Of a stretch of 32,764 bases of DNA, positions 8,216 to 15,171 are shown piece after piece (positions within the stretch are counted from its first letter, which is position 1; each line of letters opens with the position of its first letter). Below the pieces are notes generated by a model. That model worked only from the letters and a program-made list of their open reading frames with translations, did no database searches and had not been told where the DNA came from. The stretch covers positions 1-32,764 of the forward strand of contig CACWIG010000017.1 in assembly GCA_902760955.1 (NCBI GenBank). The letters run 5' to 3'. The stretch comes from an uncultured Ruminococcus sp. GTDB lineage: Bacteria; Bacillota; Clostridia; Monoglobales; Monoglobaceae. Both the position numbers and the translations under genes were made by a program.

Positions 8216-8836
8216 TTACTCCCCGCATATCTTGTGATTTGGTCCGTATATTCCTGCACACGCCCCTCTATCAATAAGAGCCTTGTTGTCATTATGAGCT
8301 ATAAGCCACTTATTTTTTGCAAAAATTCGCTTATCCTCAACAGATGTATCAAGAGCTGTGTTTGTTCCTTCTAAAAGACCTACTATACAGCCAAAGCCAT
8401 CCTCTGACACTTCGATAGGACAATAGTGAAGCGTTGTTGCATATACCTCTATTGCCTCTCCTTTTTTGAGCTTAAAGGCTTTGACATTATCGGAATTATA
8501 TTTATTCCCATCTTCTATGTCGCGCACATCTCCCAAAAGAAGAATTAAATCGGTGATACCGATATTAATTTCAGAACAGGTATGCCACTCAAGTGCATTC
8601 ATTTGATTGCTGTGTCCCCAACAATATCCTATCTGCGTGGGCATTCCGCCGAAATAGTTGTCCTTAATTGTATCCTTTATTGCGAGTTTCTCAAACTCTT
8701 CAACTGATGCTTTGTATGACGCACCGCTATCGGGAACGGGAATTTTCTCTGCGGTTTTAATAAGTTCGTCCGCATCTAAGTTTATTACCCTTCCAAACTG
8801 CTTAAACTCTGCATCATTTACACTATATATTTTCAT
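8216..8836 (-). CDS. DUF4867 family protein, cupin-like, sugar-operon associated
   Basis: A 206-residue protein I recognise as DUF4867 by its M-K-I-Y-S-V-N-D-x-E-F-x-x-F-G-R-V-I start and the central G-Y-C-W-G-H-S-N-Q-M-N-A-L-E-W-H segment. The start at ATG 8836 is supported by GAGGTG upstream and lies one base past the stop of the mutarotase gene. The pattern H-S-x-x-x-N-A-L-E-W-H, a later L-H-Y-C-P, and beta-strand-like spacing suggest a cupin-like metal-binding fold. That would fit an isomerase or epimerase of a sugar or sugar acid, but no enzymatic function is established that I know of. The family is usually found in Firmicute sugar-catabolism operons, as here between a mutarotase and an FGGY kinase. 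There is no signal peptide, so it is cytoplasmic. Confidence 0.8.
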   Translation of the reverse strand: MKIYSVNDAEFKQFGRVINLDADELIKTAEKIPVPDSGASYKASVEEFEKLAIKDTIKDNYFGGMPTQIGYCWGHSNQMNALEWHTCSEINIGITDLILLLGDVRDIEDGNKYNSDNVKAFKLKKGEAIEVYATTLHYCPIEVSEDGFGCIVGLLEGTNTALDTSVEDKRIFAKNKWLIAHNDNKALIDRGACAGIYGPNHKICGE

Positions 8837-8837
8837 A

Positions 8838-9710
8838 TTACACCTCAATAGTTATAGTATGCGATACCGAATGTGTATCAAATGGTTTAAGAGATATAAT
8901 TCCCTCTTTATTTACAAAATCATAGTCCGAGTCAACACCATCCTGTATACCGCACCAAGGTTCTATACATATGTATTTACCTATACCATTCGGCTTTGTC
9001 CAGAAAAGAAGATAATCACTGCCGTTAAATTCAACATCAATTTTGCGGTCTCCGTTTTTATTTCTAAGCTGAACCTTTCTTGAATTGAGATTGCGGAAAA
9101 CCAATGCATCAACGCTGAAATATTCGCATTTTAACGGAAATACTGTTGAATTTTCCATTACACGAACAGTATTCTCCTCCAGCAAATTGCCGTCTAACAC
9201 GTAGCTGTCAAGGGTTTCGGGCTTATCAAAAACAATCTCATACTCCTCTATACCCTCAGGGCAGGAATATCCCTCGTGGGCACCAACGGAAAAATACATA
9301 GTTGTTTTATCTGAAACATTCTTCGTTTCGTAGGTAACTGTGATTTTGTTTCCGTCAAGAGTGTAGATTATTCTGAACTCATAGTCAAATGGATATGACT
9401 TTTTTGTTTCCTCGTCAGACTTATGCAAAAATACTGCTGAATTTTCATCACTCTTTTCAAGTGTAAATTCTTTAAAACGTGCATATCCGTGCTTATTTAA
9501 GATATATTCCTTGCCCTCAAAGATGTATTTATCGTCCTTTAAGCCACCGCAAATCGGAAACAAAACAGGAGCTCTGCCTGCCCAGACATTTTCATCACCT
9601 TGCCATAGATATTCAGTCCCGTTTGAGCCCTTTATGCTTTTCATCTGAGCACCGAGGTTTTCGATATCTATGGAAAGATTATCATTTTTTATTGTTACAA
9701 CCTTTGACAT
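8838..9710 (-). CDS. Aldose 1-epimerase family protein (LacX-like mutarotase)
   Basis: A 290-residue galactose mutarotase-like protein of the LacX-type subgroup. These enzymes interconvert alpha and beta anomers of free or phosphorylated sugars. The N-terminus has the subgroup pattern I-x-N-L-G-A-Q-M-K-S-I, then W-Q-G-D-E-x-V-W-x-G-R-A-P-V-L-F-P-I-C-G. K-H-G-Y-A-R lies near residue 75 and provides a catalytic-type His. V-G-A-H-E-G-Y-S-C-P is at about 150, and the C-terminal W-C-G-I-Q-D closes the active-site set. Its length matches the family. CGAGGTG precedes the ATG, and the gene lies 18 bases after iolB. It likely feeds the correct anomer to the isomerase or kinase in the operon. The exact sugar cannot be told from the sequence. 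Confidence 0.88.
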   Translation of the reverse strand: MSKVVTIKNDNLSIDIENLGAQMKSIKGSNGTEYLWQGDENVWAGRAPVLFPICGGLKDDKYIFEGKEYILNKHGYARFKEFTLEKSDENSAVFLHKSDEETKKSYPFDYEFRIIYTLDGNKITVTYETKNVSDKTTMYFSVGAHEGYSCPEGIEEYEIVFDKPETLDSYVLDGNLLEENTVRVMENSTVFPLKCEYFSVDALVFRNLNSRKVQLRNKNGDRKIDVEFNGSDYLLFWTKPNGIGKYICIEPWCGIQDGVDSDYDFVNKEGIISLKPFDTHSVSHTITIEV

Positions 9711-9728
9711 ACAGACACCTCGTTTAAA

Positions 9729-10517
9729 TTAGTTGTTAAGCCATTTATGATCCTCGTCTGTTGTCATAAAGAAGCCTCTGTTTTCGCCTGCCATTATCCA
9801 AAGATAGTAATTGTCATATCCTGGTGCTGTATGGAACGGATGATAACCTCTCGGAATTTCAACGAAGTCACCTGATTTAACAGTATATGTTTCGTCAATA
9901 TCCCCTTCCTTTGTGTATACCTTTTGTATACCAAAGCCTTGAGGCTTTTTAAATTCATAGTAGTAAATCTCTTCTGTGTTTGCTTCGGTTGGCATATTGT
10001 CATCATCGTGCTTGTGCGGAGGGTAGCTTGCCCATTGACCGCCCTTAACGTATGCTTCGCCAATGTATATGATATCAGCATCTACTCTCTCATCAAGAAT
10101 AAAGTGAGCCTGTCTCTGCCAGCCCGGCTTGCCCATATCTTTGATTACAACATCCTCAGGATTAATGAGAGCACTCTCGTGGTCAGCCTTTGAAGGTGAC
10201 TTACATACAGCGATTGATACTTCACCGTTTCCGACAATAGTAAATTCTTTATTGCGAGGAACATAAACGCAGGTAGCAGGACCATCAAAAACAGTTTCAC
10301 GCTTACCTATGTTCTTATACTCAAAGCCGTCACCTGTTACTGTACATTTACCGCCTAAAATAAGCAGACCATACTCTTTGTCCTTTTCGTTGTACTTTTT
10401 CTGCTCGCCGTCTGCAAGTTTTACCATATCGATTTCAACGAGCTTACAACTGCTGTTTTCCTTAGTGATAATCTCTGATTTACCATATTTCTTATTCCAA
10501 GTTTTCTTTAAATTCAT
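9729..10517 (-). CDS. iolB: 5-deoxy-glucuronate isomerase IolB
   Basis: A 262-residue bicupin of the KduI/IolB family. In myo-inositol degradation IolB converts 5-deoxy-D-glucuronate to 5-dehydro-2-deoxy-D-gluconate. Diagnostic features are G-x-W-A-S-Y-P-P-H-K-H-D at about 160-171, with metal ligands His168 and His170, E-E-I-Y-Y-Y-E-F (Glu182/183), and the tail I-P-R-G-Y-H-P with W-I-M-A-G-E-N-R-G-F. ATG 10517 is chosen rather than the GTG at 10526, because GGAG is 10 bases from the ATG but only one base from the GTG. The gene overlaps the kinase upstream by 26 bases. No iolG, iolE, iolD or iolA is in this window, so its substrate could come from elsewhere, or the enzyme could act on a related deoxy-sugar acid. 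Confidence 0.88.
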   Translation of the reverse strand: MNLKKTWNKKYGKSEIITKENSSCKLVEIDMVKLADGEQKKYNEKDKEYGLLILGGKCTVTGDGFEYKNIGKRETVFDGPATCVYVPRNKEFTIVGNGEVSIAVCKSPSKADHESALINPEDVVIKDMGKPGWQRQAHFILDERVDADIIYIGEAYVKGGQWASYPPHKHDDDNMPTEANTEEIYYYEFKKPQGFGIQKVYTKEGDIDETYTVKSGDFVEIPRGYHPFHTAPGYDNYYLWIMAGENRGFFMTTDEDHKWLNN

Positions 10518-11427
10518 TACTTCCACGCTCCTTTAAAAATTTAATTGTTTCTTCATAGCTCGGCACGCCTTCTCTTGCACCTATCTTTGTGCATTTAAGG
10601 GCAGATACCGCACTTGAGAATACACACGCTTTATTATAACTCATTTTTTCTGTAATTGCAAATGCAAATGCTCCGTGAAAAACATCCCCTGAGCCGTTTG
10701 AATCGACAGCCTCCACCAAAAACGAAGGATAACTTTTTACAGCTTCGCCGTCGTATATAATTCCGCCCTTTTTACCTTGAGTGATAACCACTACCTCGGG
10801 AGAATATTTTTCATAAAGAATTTTCGCCGCTTCCTCCGCTGTACTTGCACCTGTATGACCAAGGGAAAACTCCTCTGACGGAATTAATATGTCCGCATAA
10901 GGCAAGAGGCGTTCTACCCCCTCATACAGTCCGCCTGCATCATACAGAACCTTTGTGTTATTTGCTTTTGCTATTTTTGCACCTTCGATTGCGGCTTCCA
11001 TATCGTTGCCGTCAACCATTAAGATTTCAGCATTGGCTATTGCCTGTGCCATATTTTCGTCGATTTCTGTGGGCGGAACATTACCGCGATAGAATACGCA
11101 GGTTCTTGATGTTGTATCCTGTGCCAGCCATATACAAGAACAGAATGTGTCATATCCCGACTTAATGTTTATATACTCAGTATCAACGCCGTACTTCTCG
11201 AAATCTTCTTTTAAGAATTTTGCACCATTATCATCGCTGATATTTCCGATAAAAGCACAGCTTCCGCCCAGCTTTGATGCCGCAACAAGTCCTGTTGCAC
11301 AAGGTCCGCCGCCGCTGGCCTTAACTGTATTAGCACGCATTTTTGTGTCCTCTGTGGGATATGTGTCAACAGTATAAAGTGTATCAAACACATTTGCGCC
11401 TATTCCCACAATCTTATTTTCTCTCAT
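10492..11427 (-). CDS. PfkB-family carbohydrate kinase (possible IolC role)
   Basis: A 311-residue ribokinase/PfkB-fold sugar kinase. The N-terminal signature is G-G-G-P-C-A-T-G-L-V-A-A-S-K-L-G at about 38-53. The C-terminal active-site motif is D-S-N-G-S-G-D-V-F-H-G-A, where the last Asp is the catalytic base. Start ATG 11427 (M-R-E-N-K-I-V-G-I-G) has GGGTGA upstream; the longer reading frame lacks a good site. Placed between a class II aldolase and IolB, it could phosphorylate 5-dehydro-2-deoxy-D-gluconate (the IolC step) before aldol cleavage. The PfkB family is broad, so fructokinase- or ribokinase-like activity is also possible. It is separated from the aldolase gene by a 69-base spacer with a strong hairpin. 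Confidence 0.85.
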   Translation of the reverse strand: MRENKIVGIGANVFDTLYTVDTYPTEDTKMRANTVKASGGGPCATGLVAASKLGGSCAFIGNISDDNGAKFLKEDFEKYGVDTEYINIKSGYDTFCSCIWLAQDTTSRTCVFYRGNVPPTEIDENMAQAIANAEILMVDGNDMEAAIEGAKIAKANNTKVLYDAGGLYEGVERLLPYADILIPSEEFSLGHTGASTAEEAAKILYEKYSPEVVVITQGKKGGIIYDGEAVKSYPSFLVEAVDSNGSGDVFHGAFAFAITEKMSYNKACVFSSAVSALKCTKIGAREGVPSYEETIKFLKERGSNEFKENLE

Positions 11428-11449
11428 AACATCACCCGAATTTATACTC

Positions 11450-11485
11450 GAAAGTGAGTAAACACATATATGCTTACTCACTTTC
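11450..11485 (-). promoter_or_regulatory. Intra-operon 12-bp perfect hairpin between aldolase and kinase genes
   Basis: GAAAGTGAGTAA (11450-11461) and TTACTCACTTTC (11474-11485) pair exactly around a 12-base loop. On the transcribed strand it is not followed by a T-run. It is therefore more likely an mRNA processing or stability element, or a partial attenuator, than a terminator. It lies in one of only two spacers longer than about 20 bases in the operon. Confidence 0.6.
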
Positions 11486-11496
11486 ATTTTTATACC

Positions 11497-12330
11497 TTAT
11501 GCCTTGTTTTCAGCACCCAACAGCTTAATCTTACTCATTGCAAAATTCTTAACGCCCTTGATAGCATCTTTCATAAACATATCTATTGCAATTTTATCTC
11601 TTGATGTATCAAATACTGTATCAAGGAAGGAATAACACAAGTCAGTACCGAAGTTGATTTTTCTGATACCAGCCTTGATTGCTGCCTGTATCTCTTCATC
11701 AGGAACACCACTGCCGCCGTGAAGAACTACTGCGGCATCTATTGCATCGTGAATTTCTGCAATTCTGTCGATTGCAAGCTTTGGTGCCTGCTTATATCTT
11801 CCGTGAGCAGTACCTACCATAACAGCAAGAGCCGCAACGCCTGTTTCATCAACAAATCTCTTTGCATCCTCAACAGTTGTGTACTCGGTTGTCTGCTCAT
11901 CACCGGCACTTGCCATACCTACGTGACCAAGCTCACCCTCTACTGCTACTCCGATAGCAGAACACATATCTACTATCTTCTTTGTTTCAGCGATATTTTC
12001 ATCAAACGAAAGTAATGACTTATCAATCATTATACCTGTTGTGCCATATCTCAAAGCACGTACAACCTCTGTCTCGCCTGCACCGTGGTCTAAGTGATAG
12101 CACACAGGAACCTTAGCCTTTTCTGCAGCCGCAAGAATAATCGGAGCCACATAGTAGCCTTCTTCGTTTGTGAAAAGTCTTGAATAATTTTGCATTATAA
12201 TGGGTGCGTTGAGTTCTTCAGCAGCCTCTATAACTCCCATTACTGTTTCCATATTGTAGACATTGAATGCGGGAATAGCAAAATTGCCTTTTTCCGCCAT
12301 ATCCAAAATCTCTTTAAATCCTATAAGCAT
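11497..12330 (-). CDS. Class II (zinc) ketose-bisphosphate aldolase family protein
   Basis: A 277-residue class II aldolase of the FbaA/GatY/IolJ family, which cleaves a phosphorylated ketose or keto acid to dihydroxyacetone phosphate plus an aldehyde. Motifs are A-F-N-V-Y-N-M-E near residue 21, Y-H-L-D-H-G at 78-83 (catalytic Asp81, zinc His82), E-G-E-L-G at 131-135, G-T-A-H-G at 173-177 (zinc His176), L-H-G-G-S-G at 203-208 (zinc His204) and I-N-F-G-T-D at 225-230. All metal and phosphate-binding positions look intact. Given iolB and a PfkB kinase directly downstream, an IolJ-like role (5-dehydro-2-deoxygluconate 6-phosphate to DHAP and malonate semialdehyde) is plausible. Cleavage of an FGGY-kinase product is an equal alternative. 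It overlaps the Fe-S protein gene by 10 bases, with GGAGG upstream. Confidence 0.9.
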   Translation of the reverse strand: MLIGFKEILDMAEKGNFAIPAFNVYNMETVMGVIEAAEELNAPIIMQNYSRLFTNEEGYYVAPIILAAAEKAKVPVCYHLDHGAGETEVVRALRYGTTGIMIDKSLLSFDENIAETKKIVDMCSAIGVAVEGELGHVGMASAGDEQTTEYTTVEDAKRFVDETGVAALAVMVGTAHGRYKQAPKLAIDRIAEIHDAIDAAVVLHGGSGVPDEEIQAAIKAGIRKINFGTDLCYSFLDTVFDTSRDKIAIDMFMKDAIKGVKNFAMSKIKLLGAENKA

Positions 12331-13421
12331 TTAAGCACAGCCTCCTCAATTGTAACAAGCTCAATAGAACCATCATTTGTTTCATTTAAGAGTGCATACT
12401 CAGCAGGAGATGCAGTAACAAGAACCTTTGCATCTACGTTCTTTGCATTTATCCATCTGCTGAGGGCAACCTCCTGCATAACCTTCGGCATATATTCGTT
12501 CATAACGAGGTTACCTGCAAGCATTGTATCCTTTCTGCTCAAAAGCATCTCTTTAACTTCACCGCAAGCTGAAAGTATTTCTCTTGCAGGCTCGGTTTCC
12601 TCTAAATCTCTTGCAAGAAGTGCAGGGTCTTGGAATGTCAATACCTTGTCAGACTTCTTAACTGAGAGCTTGCCATCCTTTATAAGTCCTGCAACAAATG
12701 AAGTAAATGTAACAACCTGTGCATCTAAGTTAATGCCATATTCCTTGTATTCTCTTAAGAATACCTTTGCATCTGCAGGGTCATAGCATACAACAGTCTT
12801 TGCACCCATCTTGTTTAATACATCAGCAGTTTCGGTCATTGTCTTCTTTGCTTCATCAGCAGCACCGATTAAGAAGTCAAGATCATAGCCTGAATTTGGC
12901 TCATACTTGTTTACTGTAAAGTTAACATTTGCCTTTTTGAGAAGTTCAACTGCCATTGCAGCCTTTTCAGGAGTCTTATATGCACCGTCTTTACCTATAA
13001 AGAGGACAACTTCTGCTGTCTCAGGCAAATCTTTGATTGCATCTTTAAGTACGCCGTCAATTTCCTTTAATCCGTAAATATTACCGCTGTTTTCGATATT
13101 GTCGATAAGCTTTTCTACATAAGCAGGCATCTTGCCGTCAAGAGCAGCACCAAGACGTGCTTCCTTTGTGAACATTACAGGGTCCCAACCTGTTACGCAG
13201 TCCTTCATACAACCGCCGCAGAGTGAACATTCATAAACATTGTTTATAATATCCTCTGAATATTCGATTGCATCACGTGCAACAAGTGACAAGCCTAAAG
13301 CTCTTGCTCTTGCTGTGTTTCTCTCTAAACCTGTGGCATTTCCGATAGGACATACGTGATGGCACATCCAACAAAAACGACAACTATCAATATGTTCTTT
13401 TGATTTTTGTGAAAATTGCAT
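12321..13421 (-). CDS. (Fe-S)-binding protein, GlcF-like, with degenerate CCG domain
   Basis: A 366-residue protein starting at ATG 13421, with AAGGAGG upstream. Two ferredoxin motifs are near the N-terminus: C14-x2-C17-x2-C20-x3-C24-P and C65-x2-C68-x2-C71-x3-C75. This arrangement binds two 4Fe-4S clusters and is found in GlcF, LutA and HdrC-type electron carriers. The C-terminal part resembles a CCG domain (F-Q-D-P-A-L-L-A-R near residue 265, then P-A-R-E-I-L), but the expected cysteines are missing: D-P-C has become D-P-A, and the C-C-G-G site is replaced around M-L-A-G-N. So this protein probably keeps only electron-relay clusters. It follows the FAD dehydrogenase gene closely (16 bases) and likely carries electrons between that enzyme and the fused ETF. 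Confidence 0.85.
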   Translation of the reverse strand: MQFSQKSKEHIDSCRFCWMCHHVCPIGNATGLERNTARARALGLSLVARDAIEYSEDIINNVYECSLCGGCMKDCVTGWDPVMFTKEARLGAALDGKMPAYVEKLIDNIENSGNIYGLKEIDGVLKDAIKDLPETAEVVLFIGKDGAYKTPEKAAMAVELLKKANVNFTVNKYEPNSGYDLDFLIGAADEAKKTMTETADVLNKMGAKTVVCYDPADAKVFLREYKEYGINLDAQVVTFTSFVAGLIKDGKLSVKKSDKVLTFQDPALLARDLEETEPAREILSACGEVKEMLLSRKDTMLAGNLVMNEYMPKVMQEVALSRWINAKNVDAKVLVTASPAEYALLNETNDGSIELVTIEEAVLKCL

Positions 13422-13437
13422 TATTGTTACCTCCTTA

Positions 13438-14862
13438 TTATAATCCAAGCTTAAACGGATTCATTATGCCGTTGGGGTCAAGCTGCTTCTTGATACCCTC
13501 AAACACCTGCATTGCCGGTCCGTACTGCTCTTTCATAAGTCTACCGAGTTTGATACCTACACCGTGGTGGTCGTTTACAACACCGCCGTTAGCCAATGCT
13601 GTTCTAACACCGCAATTCCATATTTCCTGATGAAGTCTGAATGCTTCGTGAGGATCCTGAGGTACATCTTTGCCGTCTACGATAAATCTGTCGTAAATCA
13701 TACAACCCCATTCATACCAATGAGAGAAGTGAGCAATAAATCTTGCCTGTGGGAAGTTTGTTTCGATTGCTTCCTTCATTGCCCAATAAATCTTTTCAAT
13801 CTTGTCATAAGGTGCGATAGTATCCATTGTACCGAAGCACTGAGGAATATCCATCATATGACCAGGATAGAAGAATGTAATCTTTTCCTTCCACCACTTT
13901 TCGCCGTATTCGCTTCCAAGGTCTTCTGCGCCGTATTTGCCGAAGGTTTCAAGCAATATCTTCATTTCCAGGTCTGCCATTTCCTTAACACCTTCAATTG
14001 CGATGTTCATAAATGCGCCCTTCTTTTCAACACCTACAATCTTCTTGATAAGTGTCGCAGTTTCAGCCTCGTCATAAAGACGCATAACTGATGGCTTAAA
14101 CTTCTGCAAAAGCTCACGGCCCGCATTAAATGCATCTGTCATATTGTGGAACAAAAATCCTCTGAACTGTCTTGACTCAGGCTGTTCGTAAATTCTCATC
14201 TGTGCCTTTGTCATAACGCCCAAGGTGCCCTCAGAACCAATGAAAATCTGGTTCAGGTCAGGACCTGCCGCGTGCTTAGGTGCAGGAGAAGTTTCGATAA
14301 TATCACCATTAGGAAGAACAACCTCCATCTGCAGAACCATATCATCAATCTTGCCGTACTTTGTAGAAGATACGCCTATACCTCTGTGTGCAAGGAAACC
14401 ACCTACTGTTGAGCAAGTGAGTGATGAAGGATAGTGCATTGTTGCGTAACCCTTTTCGTTTGCAGCCCATTCAATATGCTTGTATATTGAACCTGTACCG
14501 CACTCTATGTACATACCCTGCTCGTTTACATCATAAATTTTGTTCATTCTCTTGGTATCCAATACTATACCGCCGCAAACAGGAATTGCACCACCCTGTG
14601 TACCGCCACCTGCACCCCAAGTAGTAACGGGAATTTTGTAGTAGTTAGCAATCTTTAATACTGCAGAAGTCTCTTTAGCATCCTTAGGAGCAACTATAAA
14701 GTCACCCTCAGGCATTCTAAGGCCTCTGTCTGCCCACATTCTTGAAAGCCAGAAATAGTCAACGCTGTGTGTTATTTTGTCGATAGCTCTCGTGGAACAA
14801 TTTTCTTTTCCAACCGCATCCTCAAGCTCGGTTGCAATTACATCAAATAAAAAATCTGTCAT
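13438..14862 (-). CDS. FAD-binding dehydrogenase, GlcD/AGPS-like (VAO superfamily)
   Basis: A 474-residue flavoprotein of the FAD_binding_4/FAD-oxidase_C type, which oxidises 2-hydroxy acids such as lactate or glycolate and related alcohols. The FAD domain shows T-T-W-G-A-G-G-G-T-Q-G-G at 80-91, H-Y-P-S-S-L near 143, T-V-G-G-F-L-A at 152-158 and F-I-G-S-E-G-T-L-G at 207-215. The C-terminal cap contains N-D-H-H-G-V-G (about 430-436) and ends in P-N-G-I-M-N-P-F-K. The H-H-G-V-G motif is closest to the alkyl-DHAP synthase-like branch, but lactate/glycolate dehydrogenases share the fold. ATG 14862 is chosen, since GGAG is 9 bases upstream; the ATG at 14871 directly abuts it. The Fe-S protein gene and an ETF in the same operon suggest an ETF-linked dehydrogenase. 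No membrane segment is present. Confidence 0.85.
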   Translation of the reverse strand: MTDFLFDVIATELEDAVGKENCSTRAIDKITHSVDYFWLSRMWADRGLRMPEGDFIVAPKDAKETSAVLKIANYYKIPVTTWGAGGGTQGGAIPVCGGIVLDTKRMNKIYDVNEQGMYIECGTGSIYKHIEWAANEKGYATMHYPSSLTCSTVGGFLAHRGIGVSSTKYGKIDDMVLQMEVVLPNGDIIETSPAPKHAAGPDLNQIFIGSEGTLGVMTKAQMRIYEQPESRQFRGFLFHNMTDAFNAGRELLQKFKPSVMRLYDEAETATLIKKIVGVEKKGAFMNIAIEGVKEMADLEMKILLETFGKYGAEDLGSEYGEKWWKEKITFFYPGHMMDIPQCFGTMDTIAPYDKIEKIYWAMKEAIETNFPQARFIAHFSHWYEWGCMIYDRFIVDGKDVPQDPHEAFRLHQEIWNCGVRTALANGGVVNDHHGVGIKLGRLMKEQYGPAMQVFEGIKKQLDPNGIMNPFKLGL

Positions 14863-14923
14863 TGTTTCCATCTCCTTATATTATATAAATTTTAATTTTA
14901 TTACTTTGTAAGTTTTGCAATAT

Positions 14924-15150
14924 GTCGAACACGCCGTCCCCTACAATACTGCAAAGGAACCAAAAAACCGAAATAATTTTTTCCTTACAGTTGGGCATCA
15001 GGGCTCCCAAAAAATCGAGAATTGATTCGAGATTTTTTGGGAAAGAGGAGCCACAGCGGAACAAGTGACGATGCGAATATAATGAGCATCAACCAAGTGT
15101 AGCAAGTGGCGACGATGGCTTTGGGCAATTATTAAATAAAATTATTTCGG
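14924..15150. mobile_element. MITE-like palindromic element inside the operon (core 14968-15150)
   Basis: This 309-base spacer between the FAD dehydrogenase and isomerase genes contains no gene. It starts with a truncated copy of the dispersed CGCCGTCCCCTACAAT repeat (14924-14948). A 183-base unit follows, bounded by perfect 13-bp inverted ends, CCGAAATAATTTT (14968-14980) and AAAATTATTTCGG (15138-15150). Its centre is a long hairpin with 11-bp arms CCCAAAAAATC (15006-15016) and GATTTTTTGGG (15031-15041), extended by GGCTCC/GGAGCC outside. One end (15124-15153) matches 30560-30589 at 29 of 30 bases in reverse orientation. There is no transposase, so it would be a non-autonomous insertion. The hairpin may also weaken read-through from the isomerase gene. 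Confidence 0.6.
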
Positions 15151-15171
15151 ATTTGGTGCAATCAAATACTT

